Positions 20,704 through 34,826 of a DNA stretch of 64,000 bases are shown one piece after another. The notes beneath the pieces were generated by a model, which did no database searches, was not told the DNA's origin, and saw only the letters and a list, made by a program, of their open reading frames with translations. A program made the translations under genes and the position numbers. Each line of letters begins with the position of its first letter. Within the stretch, counting starts at the first letter, position 1. Where the stretch lies: positions 29,606,001 to 29,670,000 of the forward strand of contig JAYKYS010000004.1 in NCBI GenBank assembly GCA_036924285.1, given 5' to 3'. The stretch is from Asterella californica. Lineage: Eukaryota; Streptophyta; Marchantiopsida; Marchantiales; Aytoniaceae.

Positions 20704-23067
20704 GGGTTAGGGGCACTTTCCGTGATCCATTCGCGGAGTGTTGGATATGGTTGGAAAGCATGGGAGACGAAGATGCTCGTGGACTCAATGGTTGCTCGAT
20801 TTGAAGCACGGAGGATGGCGTTTTGATCAATTGAAGCTGAGGGGGTCAAATTCATGACCAATTTTATTTCCGAGATTTCCTTCGCACTTTTCGGAAGTTC
20901 TGTGAGGTTGTTGGAGACGAATTGACTGTTGCTGAAAAGCTCCTGAGATGAGCTTGCTGATGGGCTCTGAGATCAATTGATTTCAAGCCGGAGTGAAAGA
21001 GTTATGGCCAACTGAAGTTGGGTGTTTCAAATAAGAGGCTACGAGAGTAAGCGACTATAATTAGAGGACATTGAGAGAGATATGGAGATTTTGGGGTCGA
21101 ATTTTGCTATGAAACTTTCCAAGATCTGAGAAGGTAAAGTCATGTACTTACCTGTGAAATTTAGGACCATTTGGATTATTGCGTATAAAGGTATTTCTGT
21201 TTTTGTGCACAAGGGTCTGCATATCATCTTGTGTCATTGACAGTTAGGGTTTGGATCATTCCGAGAGATTGGTTGAGGATCTGGTGGTGAAATTTTACAG
21301 AGTGGTAGTGATGGTGACACTTTAGCTTACTGAAAATTTTGAGCCATTTTGGCCGAGTGGTTTGTGAAGAATCAGACAGTAAAGTTTTGTCGAAAGAGTA
21401 TCATGAGCTCATGAATGTTATGGGGATAATGAACTTTTGATAGAGCATAATTGCCAATCCACATATGATCTCTCGGCATGTAATATCTTAATAGAGAGAT
21501 TATTCTACATGCTACCTACTAGCCTTAGTTTCATCTCATTCTGAGTTGTGGTTGAGGTGAGGTAAAGTTGAGAGGTTCTTGCTCCGAAAGATGCAAGATT
21601 TAAAGCTCTTTTGAAGAACATGTCTACTTGGAGGTTTTGCTAGTGCTTCAATGCACTTGATCATGAGTATGGAGAGTTGTTGATAGTATTATCTGTGTTT
21701 GGATCATTTCCATACTCGCATGCTTGTTTGTACGCCCAGTTGGTTTGATTGGATTTGTGTGCGGGCATTGCGCTTAGGTTTCTTTTCTATTATGAGTGTT
21801 GGTGTTTCTCTTGTGGTGAGGTTGGAGTGATGACTAGCAGACCTAAGAGTGCTTGCGGTGATGGCAAGAACAGGTTCCCTGTGCTTGTTATCTCGGTTCT
21901 ATCCCTAGTCGAGTAAGAGAGAGATTTGCCGAGAGGACGTGATGATATCATAACGAGATAAGTTCAGAGTGTACTTGGAGGTCAGAGATAGGTTTGGGTG
22001 GTCGCTGGTTCTGAGTCACAGAGTGCGACACGTATTCTCCACAGCTAGATACCCGGTGTATTCTCAAATAAGAAAGCATGTCACACGACAAGTGTAGGCA
22101 CATAAAGTTTGGCGATAGGAGTAGAGCCCTCTCACAGTATGATTCTCAGCAAGTGAAGATCGGAAGGAATCAGAATTTGAACGCGTGAGCAACTCGTCTA
22201 TTTTGGTCTCTGACGGATCGGATCGATCAGATGTGTAGTACATAAAACAACTAACCTACAACTATGTCTCTCTTCTACCATGATCAGACCTTTATCACCA
22301 CAACAAGCGAGGTATATGTGCGACACGTTCTCCCTCTAGAAGGATTATATTTTTTAATTTTTTTGGAAAGACGACAGCACGACACAAGTACTTTATTCCA
22401 CTGAAAGAAAAGTACAACAAGGCTCGCGAGGAACAGAACCAGCCAAACCGAAAAACCCCCATTGATAGTGATTTATGGAGGGGGTCCAACAGTCAAGAAC
22501 AATTCTGATCAAGTAAGTCACAAAACTAACAAGCAAGGCCGCTGAAACAGACGTCTACGGGACCACCCATCTAGCAGAGAAACTAGTGATGGGGGTGGTG
22601 GAGTAGACAGCAAGCTGCAATAGGTGAAACATTAGACTAAAAAATGGTGCATGAAGTAAACTAATGGTGCATGAAATAAACTAACGGAGAGTACATCTAT
22701 AATAATGAATATAAGAAATGCGAGGAAGTGTCAATTGCAGAGCAATAAATGACCAGACTAACAAACTCTCGATATATGATTCATTCGAGACTACGGCAAC
22801 CCAACCAATGAGGGAAGTAAAACTGGCGTCCACAGAAATGAAGTCCCTCTTCAAACCACACCGGAACATTGATTTGAAATTCAAAATGATGCTCCAGCCT
22901 TCGCGTTCGAGGTCGGTCTGTTCTGCTCAGGCGATGCTCACTTCTGCATTGATACACACGGGACAAGACAAACATGAATGAATGGCAACCTTTAACTTAC
23001 CAAATCTGACAGCATAAGCGCTTTGAACTAGAATCGAAACCTAAACATTGCAGCCAAGAAGACACTT
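20704..23067. other. Stretch without recognised gene
   Basis: 20704-22000 is G/T-rich on the plus strand without a frame of note and reads like untranslated or LTR sequence of a retroelement. I could not find matching ends. A 20-bp near-exact tandem duplication (atggtgcatgaagtaaacta) lies at 22644-22683. A G/C-rich imperfect inverted repeat (ccaccc...gggtgg) lies near 22560-22600. Frames at 22681-22981 are short and unknown. Base 22278 differs between copies 1 and 2. The equivalent stretch is 44301-46664. Confidence 0.5.
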
Positions 23068-23535
23068 TCAGAGCAGACTTTTACTGTCTAACGAACATGT
23101 TGCTACATAATTGATGTTTTCTCTGAAACCGAGTTCTTCATCCGAGGCCGTGAACATTACCTCGTCCTCCGGATGTAATGCTAGCATGCTAGAGTCAGTC
23201 GGTGGGTGCTCGATCTCATTGATATCCGGATGATCGTCCCTTGGACATGTTTGAACATTGTGTTCAGTCTGCCTGCACGGACTACATCTTCCAACCTGAT
23301 TTTGCCTGCCGCCACTAGTCCTAGTAGATAGAATGCAAGAACGTCTCGTCCTACGAATGAAAAATTCTGATGGAAAATGAGACACTTGTTCATCTGCAAT
23401 ATCGAACTCCATTTCCACAGCATTAACACTGGCAGTAACATGAGAAAGTCCAGTGACATTATCCTGAACAGAATCAGTTACATCATCTGTAACTCGGGCT
23501 TGTGGGTATTGAGTATTGTTATCCATGTGTATCAC
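23068..23535 (-). pseudogene. MULE C-terminal zinc-knuckle fragment
   Basis: A 155-residue frame with GGRQNQVGRCSPCRQTEHNV followed by QTCP, that is C-x2-C-x4-H-x4-C. Plant MULE transposases commonly end with a CCHC knuckle of the form CSxCGxxGHNxRTCP. In this copy the glycine after the second cysteine is replaced. It follows the SWIM finger in the same orientation. Confidence 0.65.
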
Positions 23536-25582
23536 ACGATGTCTTCCACGTCGAATTGTGACAGGAGACGGGCCACAAGTTCAAACAGGTTCTAAGTCGT
23601 CAATCATTATTGCAGGCAGATGTTGTTGTCCATAAATTGCAAATAGCGATGAGCTGTACCAAATTTGATCAACGCGCGTCATAGGATTCTCTCACACTTC
23701 CTTGTCGAAGGTGATAACGTGCCCACATGACCATCCCATTTCCTGATATCGAACGCAACTGCACGTTCCTCGATCATTCGAGCTATGCTTAACTAGATGA
23801 GTTGATCCTGAAGTGTGACAGCGAACTGTGGCCTCTCTAAAGTTTGAAACTTGGCAAATGAATCTTTCTGCAACTTGCTCATTCTCTGTCTGTCTGCTCC
23901 TCGCAAACTTTGTGAGTAGATTTGTCTCCTGCTTCAGTTGTTGACGTCTCGTTGTAAACTGTTGCATGATGTAATACCAAATTTCGAATAAAATTCTTAG
24001 AGGGACATTGAAACGAATGATCCTCATAGCGTTGTTCATGCTCTCGGCTACATTAGAAGTTACCTTTTCATATCGTGGCTTCGGACACACACAACGACTA
24101 TATCGTTTCGTGATGTCTCATAGATAAGTAGCCAATTGTCTGCCTCGATCTCCGGAGTCATCGAGTTTCTTTAAAACCTCGTTATACATGTCACATTAAA
24201 CTGCATTAAACATCAATTCTTCGCTAATTCTGTAAGAAAAAAAATCTGGTTTGGAAATTCTCCACTATGACCGAAAGTTAGTCGAGCTAACCAAATGCTC
24301 GTTGAATGCAAACTTGTTGTAACTACGGGTGAGAATCGTACACCTCTCGGTTCTTCGCATACAAGCAAGCCAAAAATAGTTGCTCGGCCTCTTTACCAAA
24401 CCTCGCCCTCACGTTCATTCTAATGTGTTGAGCATAATGACCATGCGTCACAGTTGGAATATCTCAGCAATGACTTTCTCCAAACTTTTCTGTCGATCGC
24501 TGATGATTACAGTTTGAGGACTATCAATTCCATTTATGGATTCTCTCAATAAGCCACAGAACCAAGTCTAGTTAGATGTGTCTTCTCTCGGAGCTACAGC
24601 ATAAGCTAAAATGATAGCCTGGTTTGCACCATCGAGGGTGGAAGCCAAGAAAATTTGACAAGGAAACTTGCGTGACTTCGAATGACAAGCGTCAAGACAT
24701 ATCACTTTCTGACATGAGCTGAAGGCATTACGAGTAGCATTGGGATAGACAAAGAAACGACTAAAAATTATCAGATGATTTATCCATGTGTCCCAATCCA
24801 CAACAGCTAAGGGATCGACGTCTTTTATCCTTCTACATACTGATGAAATATAATGAAAAGAGATAGTCTGATTATCTTCTAACCAGTCCCGTGAGTGCTC
24901 GCGGCTTCTCCAAACCTGGTTATATGGGGCTCGCTTATTAAAACTAGTCCGAATTTCTTCCATTAAATTCCGGATTGGGGTGTTGTGATCTATGGCTACT
25001 CTATTACACAACACTTGTGCAAGGAATTTAGAGTTTGACGCTGGTCTGCGTCAGTAAGCTCGTTGTCCAAGGCAAGTATGCTCTAGATTACACACGCTGA
25101 TGGTGATTCTCCCTGTGAATTTTCCTCTTTGTGCACGTACCCTCCAATTGCACGACTGCGTTACTGACCCGTCTCTTGCCTCAACAACAACCGTGCACTT
25201 TGTGAGTGAAATATGACTTGAGCTTGTTACAAGCTCTACTGTTCAAGAAACACCAACAATCTATAGCAAAGTCAAAATCTTTCCAGCATTGAAACTCTCC
25301 CCCCAACCTCAATCTCCCTGCAGCATCTCTTAAGGAGTCTAGTGTTTTTTCTTGAAGCACGCGGTCAGCAACACGGACGTCAGTCATCTCCTGCCGCCAT
25401 CGCTCCATGATCGTTTCGTCTTCTTTCTCGTCACTTCTTACGTCCAGAAAAAATTCCTTCTCTTCATCTTCAAAATGTAATCCATCGAGAGAATCTAAAT
25501 CATTGTCCTCTGACATTATCACTAAGTGTTTACATGCATTGCATATCTCTTTCCTCGATGCTTCACTGTTACCACCATGCAT
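23068..25582 (-). pseudogene. MULE transposase relic, complete extent (spans copy 1/2 joint)
   Basis: Here the whole relic is visible on the minus strand: N-terminal part 25582-25181, core 25014-24427, SWIM finger 24090-23692 and a C-terminal part 23535-23068. The total of about 2.5 kb suits a MULE transposase gene. Its continuity across position 23598 shows that the joint between copies lies inside normal sequence and has no special junction. Confidence 0.8.
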
Positions 25583-28500
25583 TGTTCATTTTCATTTCTT
25601 CTGCTTGATGTGAAACACTATATCATGCTAGTACTCATTCGAAGCGCAGTCCCGCTTGTCTTCCCGCACACTAGTCTAGCATTCTAACACGTCAGGCATC
25701 GAAAGCTAACATGACTATCCGACTGGACATCTGATGTGACAAAGTCACTTAGAAAATGAGCGGTTGCTAGTTTGAAGATCGATCAAGAAGTTCATCGTTA
25801 AGAGGGTATGGATCAAGTCCAGTATTCCTTCCGGGGGTTGGATCAAGTAAATCGCTGATGTCAGCCCGACTCTTTTTACGACGAATGTATGCCACATCTG
25901 AAATAAAAAGAGCCTACGACATATGTAGTTCATGCATGACAAGTGAAATTTAGAATACTCAAGTGAGAGACGAAGACTGCAGCTTATCGAGCTGAAGCTT
26001 TGAACTGATGTAAGTTTCATTTCGACGTCGAACGCAAAAATGAGTTTCTCCATCTGCTTATGGAATTAAACGTTGTCGATTCTTGAGATGTGATGAACCT
26101 TGTGAACTGAAATCCGGTGGCACAGTTTCCAAATGCTTGCTTACAGCGCCCAACTCGTCAAGAAATGCTTCACAAGCTACAAGGACTGGGAAGGGATCTC
26201 GGCGATCGTTTTTGGACTGAGACATTTTACGTCTTAAAGAAGAATAGGAGGTGTCATTTCTCAAGAAAAGATTCTTGCCGGGCACTATGATGAAATCCGA
26301 TGCGATAGTCTGACCATGTTCATCGTACATGTCAGTCAAGGTCTTCCAAATGTCGTGCAAGTAGCTTGGTCTATGTCCGACTGAACTGGATTGCCGGGAT
26401 GATTTCATCGTGAAGATGCTTCAATCTTGTCCATTCATTTAAATTATTGATAGCGGGGCAGAGATGGTTGAAGATATGTCACGTGACAGATGCGAGAATT
26501 TTATTTTAATCCAGGAGAGAAGTCCGCAAGAATCCCGGAAACCAAATCTTGAGTATTTCAAAATGACACCTCCTAATTCCTCGAGTTTGTTGGTCGAACA
26601 TATAGCGACATTGTTGAAACTGGGAGTTTTTTCTCAAATTTCCCTCCTCTTCTTCTAATAGTAAGGAATCTCGGGGAGAAATTACAAGCAAAATCAGTAG
26701 AAGAAGCAAGCAAGAAATGGAAAAATAGTTGGTATTTATGATTCGAATAGGTGCATTATGATCAAAATTTAAGTAGAATATTTTGTAAATATTGTAATAC
26801 GACGAATAATAATAGTCTTTTTGGTATTAATGGAGTCCTGAATGTTAAACCATCTGCTTTGTATGATCATGCAGAGAGTAAAGATCACCAAAAGTACTAG
26901 TTTGCTCATCGAGAAGACAAAGAAGCAATGACAAGGTCATTACTTCTGCAAACCGAAGTTGCAATGTATCAATGTTACTTTTTATTAGTGTGGTAGTCGA
27001 GAAAACAAGTCCATATTTTGGACTTATGATCGACGAATAGAAGAACATGTTTGTTTCTTCAACGTCAATAGCGTTTGTCATTTACTTTGAGAATAGACAA
27101 GTTGTGAGTTTGTTTTTGGGGTTGCTTCATTTGGAAGACAAAGACACATAGCATATTTTTGAGATGTTGATAAGTCGTTTGAAGTTTTGAGGGCTAGATC
27201 ATGATAAGTTAGCTTGTTTCGGCTCTAATGGAGCTTCAGTAATGATCGATAAGCATACTCGTAGGACAGCCAGATTGAAGTGTAGTGTAAATTCTTATTT
27301 GGATTTCAATACATTGTACTACACATAGAACTAATCTAGCGTTGGCTTTAGCAGTCCAAAGATTCTAAATGTTTTATCATCAACACTGACACCGATAATA
27401 TTTTGAATAGTACGTGTAGTTATTTCAAACAATCATCTACCTGTAGAGATGGTCTTGCAACACTATAGAACGAATTGTTTGACTTGCAAAGAAACTAAAA
27501 TAGTATCAAATGGTGGTTATCTCGATTGCAAGCAGTCATGGTTTTGTGGACTCATTGAAATCCGTGCTTGTTTATTTTCATTCAGTTTCCACCTCCAGTG
27601 ACCAGGTGTAACTAAGAGTTTGTTAGCTATTGAGATATTTTAGGCTTATGTACTGTTTACAAAGACATGCAATGCTTCGTAAGATCTTTCAGCAAAATGT
27701 TGTAGTAGAAAGCACTGTGAAAAATGATATTAACATCATTCATATGCATTTTAGTGTTGAGAAGGTATACATTAACACATTTCTCTACGCACTTGAAGAT
27801 GAGTATTTTCTTTTGCGAGAGTATGGATCATTCGGTGACAATATGAGAGATTTATCTTCAAAATATCTTTACTTTCATTCAGTTGAAATGCAATGTGATA
27901 TTACAGGTATGGACATGAAGAAGCTATCATCTTCAAAAAAGATTTCTCTGAAGCGGACTGTAATGCTCTAGAGGATAAGCTTTCTGATAATAATCTCATA
28001 AATATTTTTACAATGGTATGTGTATGATAGATGTCCAACAATTTGGTATTTTTATGGGAGGGTGTTCTAGAGCTAATAGCTCTAGAAAATCTCCCATAAA
28101 GTACCAAATTGTCTCTCCAAATATTTCGGTGAGAAGAAATATCTCTATGAATAACAGTTGAATCAGTATGTTGATGCAGAATGTTTGCAGTGATCTTTTT
28201 TGCTTTCAAATCTCATGTAGTTACGGAGTTTAAAGTCAGTTTACATTTTGATTTTTTGAGCATGATAGAAATGAGATAAATCTTGAGATTGAAGTATTCT
28301 AACTTATTGAAACAAGCAAACTTAGCAAGAGTTTAGTGTTTGTTACTTGTGAATGTGCAAATGTTTCTGTCAGAACAAGGTAAAAAAACAAATACCATAA
28401 TTGTTTGTCTACGAACCACTTGGACGTAGTGATGAGAGTGAATTGTTAGGGTACTGTTGATGATACTGAATTTGAAGATATTTTGATCCAAGTTATTTAG

Positions 28501-31500
28501 TTATGAAAATTATAGAAATTGCATCATTTTCTAGTATTTAACCCTGATTTTTATTTTCTGGTGATTCATAGTAGATAAACTTAAGTAGTTTAGCACTCAC
28601 TCCTATTCATCTTCGAATACAGGAATCATACATCATCAATCATGTCTGTGGCTATGCTGCCCGCTATTGACCAAACCCAGATTTTTCTTAAGGCATTGAT
28701 TTTTCCCAAGCGCCCTAAGCCGACGGCCTGGTGTCGCACCAGCGATCTGCTGCCGCCAACAGTTAAATTTTTTATCGGCGAGAGAATCGAACTCGAGACC
28801 TCCTCTTTATAATTAAAACCTGTCGCCACTACGCTGACTCGTAAGCCCTCTGTCAAATAGTCCAATCTGTTCTGTGTATTCATCTCACTTCTCTTAGGAA
28901 GGGTTAGCTCTAAATTAATGTCTCTAAGATTTTCTTCATTCGTCATAAGAATTGAATTATAGTTTAATAGGTTCCACTTACTGTCACTGCGCTTATGGTT
29001 TTTCTGGTTTGTAGAGACCATATGTTTTGTTCACCTAAGAGTAGTTCAAATTAGATTTTTAAATATAATACGATTTAGAGGTTTAAATTTACACTGAGTT
29101 TTGTCTATTGACTTGCACGAAACCAGCCGCGGAACTGGTTGTACTGCAGTAGAACACAAGATTTTTCTCTGCTTCTTTCAATATAAATTAAGACTTGTAT
29201 TAATTGACGAAACCATCCACGTACACTGCGTAAAACAGAAATATTTCTCCCCGCTTCCTTGAGTTTTGTATTTGTATCATTCTCGTCTTTTTTCTGTTCT
29301 TGTATAAGACCGTGGGGCAGGATATTGTCATATTGTCAAACAGTCAATATTGCATATTGACTGCTTATTCACCCATGTACACTCAAGTGTACATGGGTGT
29401 TTAATATATGTTTCTAACCCTTCTGATGGGAAGAGTTAGAAACATATATTAATGCCTCTATTAAATGACGTGTAATGACAATTTCACTCCCGGACTTATA
29501 TCTCCAGGAAGGCCTCAGCCTGCTCTTCACTTATGGGTTCTGTCTGGGTCAATTTGCTACTCCCGGAATGGTTAACATATAATATTTATAAATAATTTAG
29601 ATTTTTTATTATAACTTATTACAATATATTTTTATAACACTTACACGTTTTCTGATAAGAAAAATCGAAATTCACTGTAAATTGGGGGGATGCTTATTGT
29701 CTCCACATCCCCTCTCCGTCTCTTCGGTAGGCCTAGGTAGCTCGGTATTGGAGAATAAATAAGAAGAAGCAATTTTAGCAGTTCACGATTTGTTCTTTCA
29801 AAATATATCTTACTTTCAAGTTGAATTTTTGCATGTTTATTGTTTCAATTTCTAACATTTCAGTGGTATCAACAATATGTGTATTTCAGCTAGATACAAT
29901 TTCATATATTGTTATAAGTTTATAAGTGTTGTTGTCTTTCATATCTATTTTAGTTTGGTGAGAACAGATTAGTACGTTAGAACGCCCCTGAATGGAGAGA
30001 GAGCTTGAAATCCAAACGAATCCTGACAATGGTATCATTTATGGCTAGTAGTATCTATAATAGTTTTATATTAGTTAAATTCTTAAATATTTTGAAAAAT
30101 TATATGATAATCGATCCTAGACACTTGGATTTAAATAAAATATATCTAAGTATCCCCAACATATATTTGATATTTTTATTAACAAGATAATTGTTATTTA
30201 ACACAGTGACATCACGATAAAATCCTAAGAAGGATAACGATATCCTTGCAAAATTGCTACATATATCTTGTATTCTGAAAATAACCGGAAAGATTCTGTA
30301 AAGTACGGATAAGTATCTCCTTGTGTTAATTTTGATCGGATTTTCACCGACACAAAATATAATATTATCGAGTTTTAGCAGATTGTTTATTCGAATAGTC
30401 GGAAATAAATACATAAGTATTGAAAGTCTCGGTTTTTATAATTATAAATTTACAGAACCTAAATATATTTACAACACTCGGATATTATCCGAAAACCAGG
30501 TAAACATTGTTTGTCCGAGCACTGGAGTCCTCTCGTCACGCATTCATTTTTCTCAACTCTTCATGGACACATCCGCCATAGCCTTCGTCCCAAGCTCCTG
30601 AAAGTAGTCGTGACTGTACTTTCTCCTCTCCGTGCTCATGAGAGCACACACAAGTTCGCCCGCCAATCCTGCTGTCCGATTGTCCATGCAGTGCAGTCCC
30701 CAGGGAGATCGTTGTGCACTCATCCAAGCTCGGTCTTCATGGTGTTGCTGTAGGCACACTCCATCAACACGCGCACCAGAGTCGGACCACTGTATCAGTA
30801 ACCCACACATTGACTTGCCTGCGGGATAGCTTTCTTTCCTGTCCGCTCCTACGTGTTTGCGCTCCTCTGTCTTGTGGTCGCCGGGATCTTCAGTCCTTAT
30901 GGAGGGCGTTGTTCCTGTGCTGGCGTGCGCATTTCACTTCGTGTCTTAGATTGCCCTGCCTCGCGGCACGCCACTCTCGGCCCAGGTATGTCTTCCCTTG
31001 TCTTGTCTTCGCTGTCTTGCTATGTCTTGTCTTCGCATTTCTTCCCTTGCAGATGCTCAAGCTCTTGTTGTGCCAGAAGATAGAAAGCTATTTCTATCTT
31101 CTGCTTAGCGTACCGTACTGCGCTTGTGAGATTCATCCGCTCTCGGCAGCCATGTGTCGTAGCAAGCGCACACTGTCGTCTCGTGTGCCAGTTTCACTCC
31201 TTGTAAATCAGGGCCCGCTCGTTGGATTGCGGGACTAATTTCTAGACTGCCGATATGTTATGTCAGAATCCGTATCTTTTGCTCCTTGTATGGGGAGTAT
31301 TAGCCCCCAGATTTCCTGTTATGTTACGAGGATCATTTTAAACACTGCCACGGTGTAATATTCTGTGAAGTCCTGCCATGGTCATGGTGAAAGTATGTTT
31401 ACTTGCACTACCCTTAAATTGGTCTGTAACTCATATTACACCAGTTATCTACATCGTTTCCCGACAGTCTGGGACTATGTTGCTTGCTACACATTCCCAA

Positions 31501-32116
31501 TATTCTTGGTACTGGGTACAAGTTGCTCAAAAGTACACAAATCTGAGCGGGAATTCAATCCATGTTTCTTCTCCGTATGTATTTCTCTAGTTAGCCCAAT
31601 TCACGGTTAACCTTGACGTGCATATATGTAGGCGATTCTTGCGTCTACGTTCATATCGTTCGTTCATATCGTTCATATATCGTACTCATATTAGGCTGTC
31701 TACAGGCCGCGACTGCTACTAACGGTGATCGATCTCATAGTTTGGCTGCAATTTCCACTTCGTGCAAAACCGGGGAAGATTCTACGCGGATTCGCGCTCC
31801 TTGCATTATGAACGATGCATATTCATTGTGCCTGATGCCAATATAGCTGACAACTAGCTAATCTGGATGTTATTTAACGTACCGTCTCACAGAGTAAACT
31901 GAACTTGCAGCGGATAGGGCAACGAGTCCTCCACCTACCATGACGAAAGTGGCCGGAAGTAAGTCTTCTCATGGTGTAAATTTGATAAACTGAAAATTCT
32001 TTTCTACAAACAGTAGTTGGCAAGGCGACGGGTGGTTCCGTCAAGTTGGCGATCACTTTGGGACAGAGACAGTTTACGCTTTGAAGAAGAATTCCCAGAG
32101 TTTCCTGCTCGAACCT

Positions 32117-33424
32117 ATGGCAGCATCGGTGAAGCTCGGGGATTTCCGTTCGAGCTTATTTCAGCAAGTCGCGACGGTCTTATGCGCTCGGCAAGCACGT
32201 GAATCAAAAAGACTGCCAAGCATCAGGTCAGGATGCCAGGGAAATCTCATACGCACGTCGTGCAAGGCAGAGCTAGATGCAGGTCACGTATTCGTTAAAT
32301 CCGTACAGGGGACGAGCAGATTATGCTTTTCCAAACAATCTGCTCTTCCTCTGGATCGAGCTAGTGTCCACAGCGAGACCGAAGCAGATGATTCAGTGAA
32401 CGAGGATACATGGTTGGGTGCTGTTATATTCAAGCGAAGCGCAGTCCAGACTCACTTTGAGTTTCAAACGTCACTAGAGAAGTTAGGGTTAGCCGTACTA
32501 TCATCAGATAGGTCCATATCATTAGCTCATTCTATAGGAATTGTCTCCAAAGCCCATGAATCTGGCCTGGAACAGTTTACCCCAGTTGGCATCTCGATCG
32601 ACGTTAACAGGGAGGGGAGGGACTTGAGACTGGACGGACTTGTGCGCACGGCTATCAGTCTTTGCTGCAACAGGTATGATGGACAACTTACTCGGAAAGA
32701 GTTCTGGTATATCGAGAAGCTAGTCGAATTTAAAAATTTAGCTGGCAGCCTGTTGACATCATGAGTCACAAAAAATTGGTCTGGGGAATCTCATCTACGT
32801 GCTGTAGTAGGCTATGAAGCTAACCATTCGATCCTTGTCTAGTAAGTAAGCTGAGTAAGTATATATGCAACAGGTCTATGCAATTTCGGTTTCACTCTCT
32901 GCAACGGAAGGAAAAGAAACTAGTAGAACGAGTTTGATAAGCTATTTGGGGGACTTACTAACCTAAGTCTGGTGCTTTGATGTTCTAGGTGTCTGTCTCC
33001 AGTTGTGGAGAGAGTCTTCGCTGATTTCAGCTTGCTGTTAACGGAAAAAGTGGTGAAGGAACCAACTCAACAACGGCTTGGCGTTGTGCTAGGTGAGAAC
33101 GGTTACCTGTCCCCGGTTGAGGACGGGGGAGAGCTGGACATCGACTTGGATGACAAGCTCCATTTTCCCCGGGATTCTAGAGAGATGGACCTTTCCAAGT
33201 ACATTCGGGACACAGTGCATCTCGAAATTCCATCCAAGTCATTGTGTTCTGCTGAGTGCCGTGGTCTTTGTCTTACTTGCGGCGTAAATCTGAATAAGAA
33301 CACATGCAAATGCGTTGCTGTGAACGTTAGACCCTCTTGGGGACCACTCGAACAGTTAAAACGACAACTAGAAGAGGGAAAACCGGGAGACGACTATAAG
33401 GAAATTCTGGATGGTTCGGAGTAG
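32117..33424 (+). CDS. DUF177/YCED-family protein, copy 2
   Basis: Exons are 32117-32673 and 32989-33424; the intron is 32674-32988 with the same GT/AG ends. I see no base change against copy 1 within the exons. It is probably a full second dose of the gene if the upstream promoter lies inside the unit. Confidence 0.85.
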
Positions 33425-33712
33425 AACTGTCGTGTTTTCAGCAGGTTCTCTGTGCTTTAAGGTAATCCAATTCTTCTCACGGGGGTTTTGTTCTGGTGTT
33501 CGGATGCTATACTGCGAAGACCGGTTATATTCATTCGCTGAATTCTCAAACCAAGTCAGAATACATGTTACCACTCCTCGTTACTCACCAGACAATTCAC
33601 TCGTTACTTACATGGGTTCAAAACTGTTATTGGGGGTTACCTTAAATGTGTGGGGGAAGTCATTGTTTTCACTGAAAATTACTTTAACTGGGGATCAATT
33701 TATAATGCGAAC

Positions 33713-33838
33713 ATCCAAGCCAGCTTTAATAATACAATTGTAACTGTTACAGGGCAAGCTGTATCATGGTCGTCTGCAGGTGCTTGTGGATTTAAAGGTA
33801 CAAAAAAAAGTACCCCATTTGCAGCTCAAACCGCTGCA
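33713..33838 (+). pseudogene. rps11: Plastid rps11 fragment, copy 2
   Basis: Same truncated S11 core, with the same small internal deletion after TVT. Confidence 0.85.
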
Positions 33839-34192
33839 GACCCTTACGGCCCCTAGGTGGGAGAAGCAAAGCGCATAAAAGCTTTTTGTTTCGCGACAAA
33901 ATCTTCCTTCTGAAGAATTCAAATTGCCAGTAGATAGAAGAATAGACAAAAAGTTCTTAAATATCAAATCTAATGGTGCTATACCTGTGGAATGGACCAC
34001 TATGGGAACGAGTCCTTTAGTTACATATTGCAAATGCACCTGATCTCGTCATCGGATCTTCCATGTGCGCACGATCAGAGGCAAGACGATTAAGCAACGT
34101 TCAACAGAACGTCTTCGGGTTTGTGCACAAGTTAAAGAGAAAAGTTTTGTAAAACGGTTTTTTATATTTATCAATTAATTTAAGGAGTATTT

Positions 34193-34264
34193 ATAGAAAA
34201 CGATACAATTGCTAATATGATAACCTCAATAAGAAATGCAAATTTAAGAAAAATAAAAATTTTC
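34193..34264 (+). pseudogene. rps8: Plastid rps8 5' fragment, copy 2
   Basis: Same ATA-for-ATG start and same truncation. Confidence 0.85.
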
Positions 34265-34753
34265 CCATATATCATTTAAAAGATATTCAAACTCGTAAAT
34301 ATAAAAATTCCATAAAAAACAAAAAAATTGATCTATTTCTATTTGGAGAGAACATAATTTGATTTGGCTTTTTTTTTATTGAAATAGACTTTCGATGATT
34401 TGAGTAGGTATGTGTAGCCTACGTCTTATAGCCTCTAATAGGCCTGTCTAACTTTTGACTTATAACCTATCCTCAAGTGTTGGAACTAAAAGCAGTCTTA
34501 TAGCCTCTAATAGGCCTGTCTAACTTTTGACTTATAACCTATCCTCAAGTGTTGGAACTAAAAGCAGTGTACCCGAAAGAGAAATAAAGAATAAGAACAG
34601 AAAATTTTGTTATTATTTATCTGAACATAGCAGATAAGGAACAGAAAATCAATACATAAAAGTAAGTCTTTCTTATGGATGGCGCGTCGGATTTTTTAAT
34701 TATTTGAAGATTTTGCACGAAGTAGTTACCAGCAAAAATTCTTTTTTTTTACC

Positions 34754-34826
34754 TATCGGAAGAGGGATTTGAACCCCCGTGTGCGAATTATGATCCCGCT
34801 GTTCTACCCTACTAAACTATTCCGAC
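34754..34826 (-). tRNA. tRNA (CAU anticodon), copy 2
   Basis: Same complete cloverleaf; no base change seen. Confidence 0.75.
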
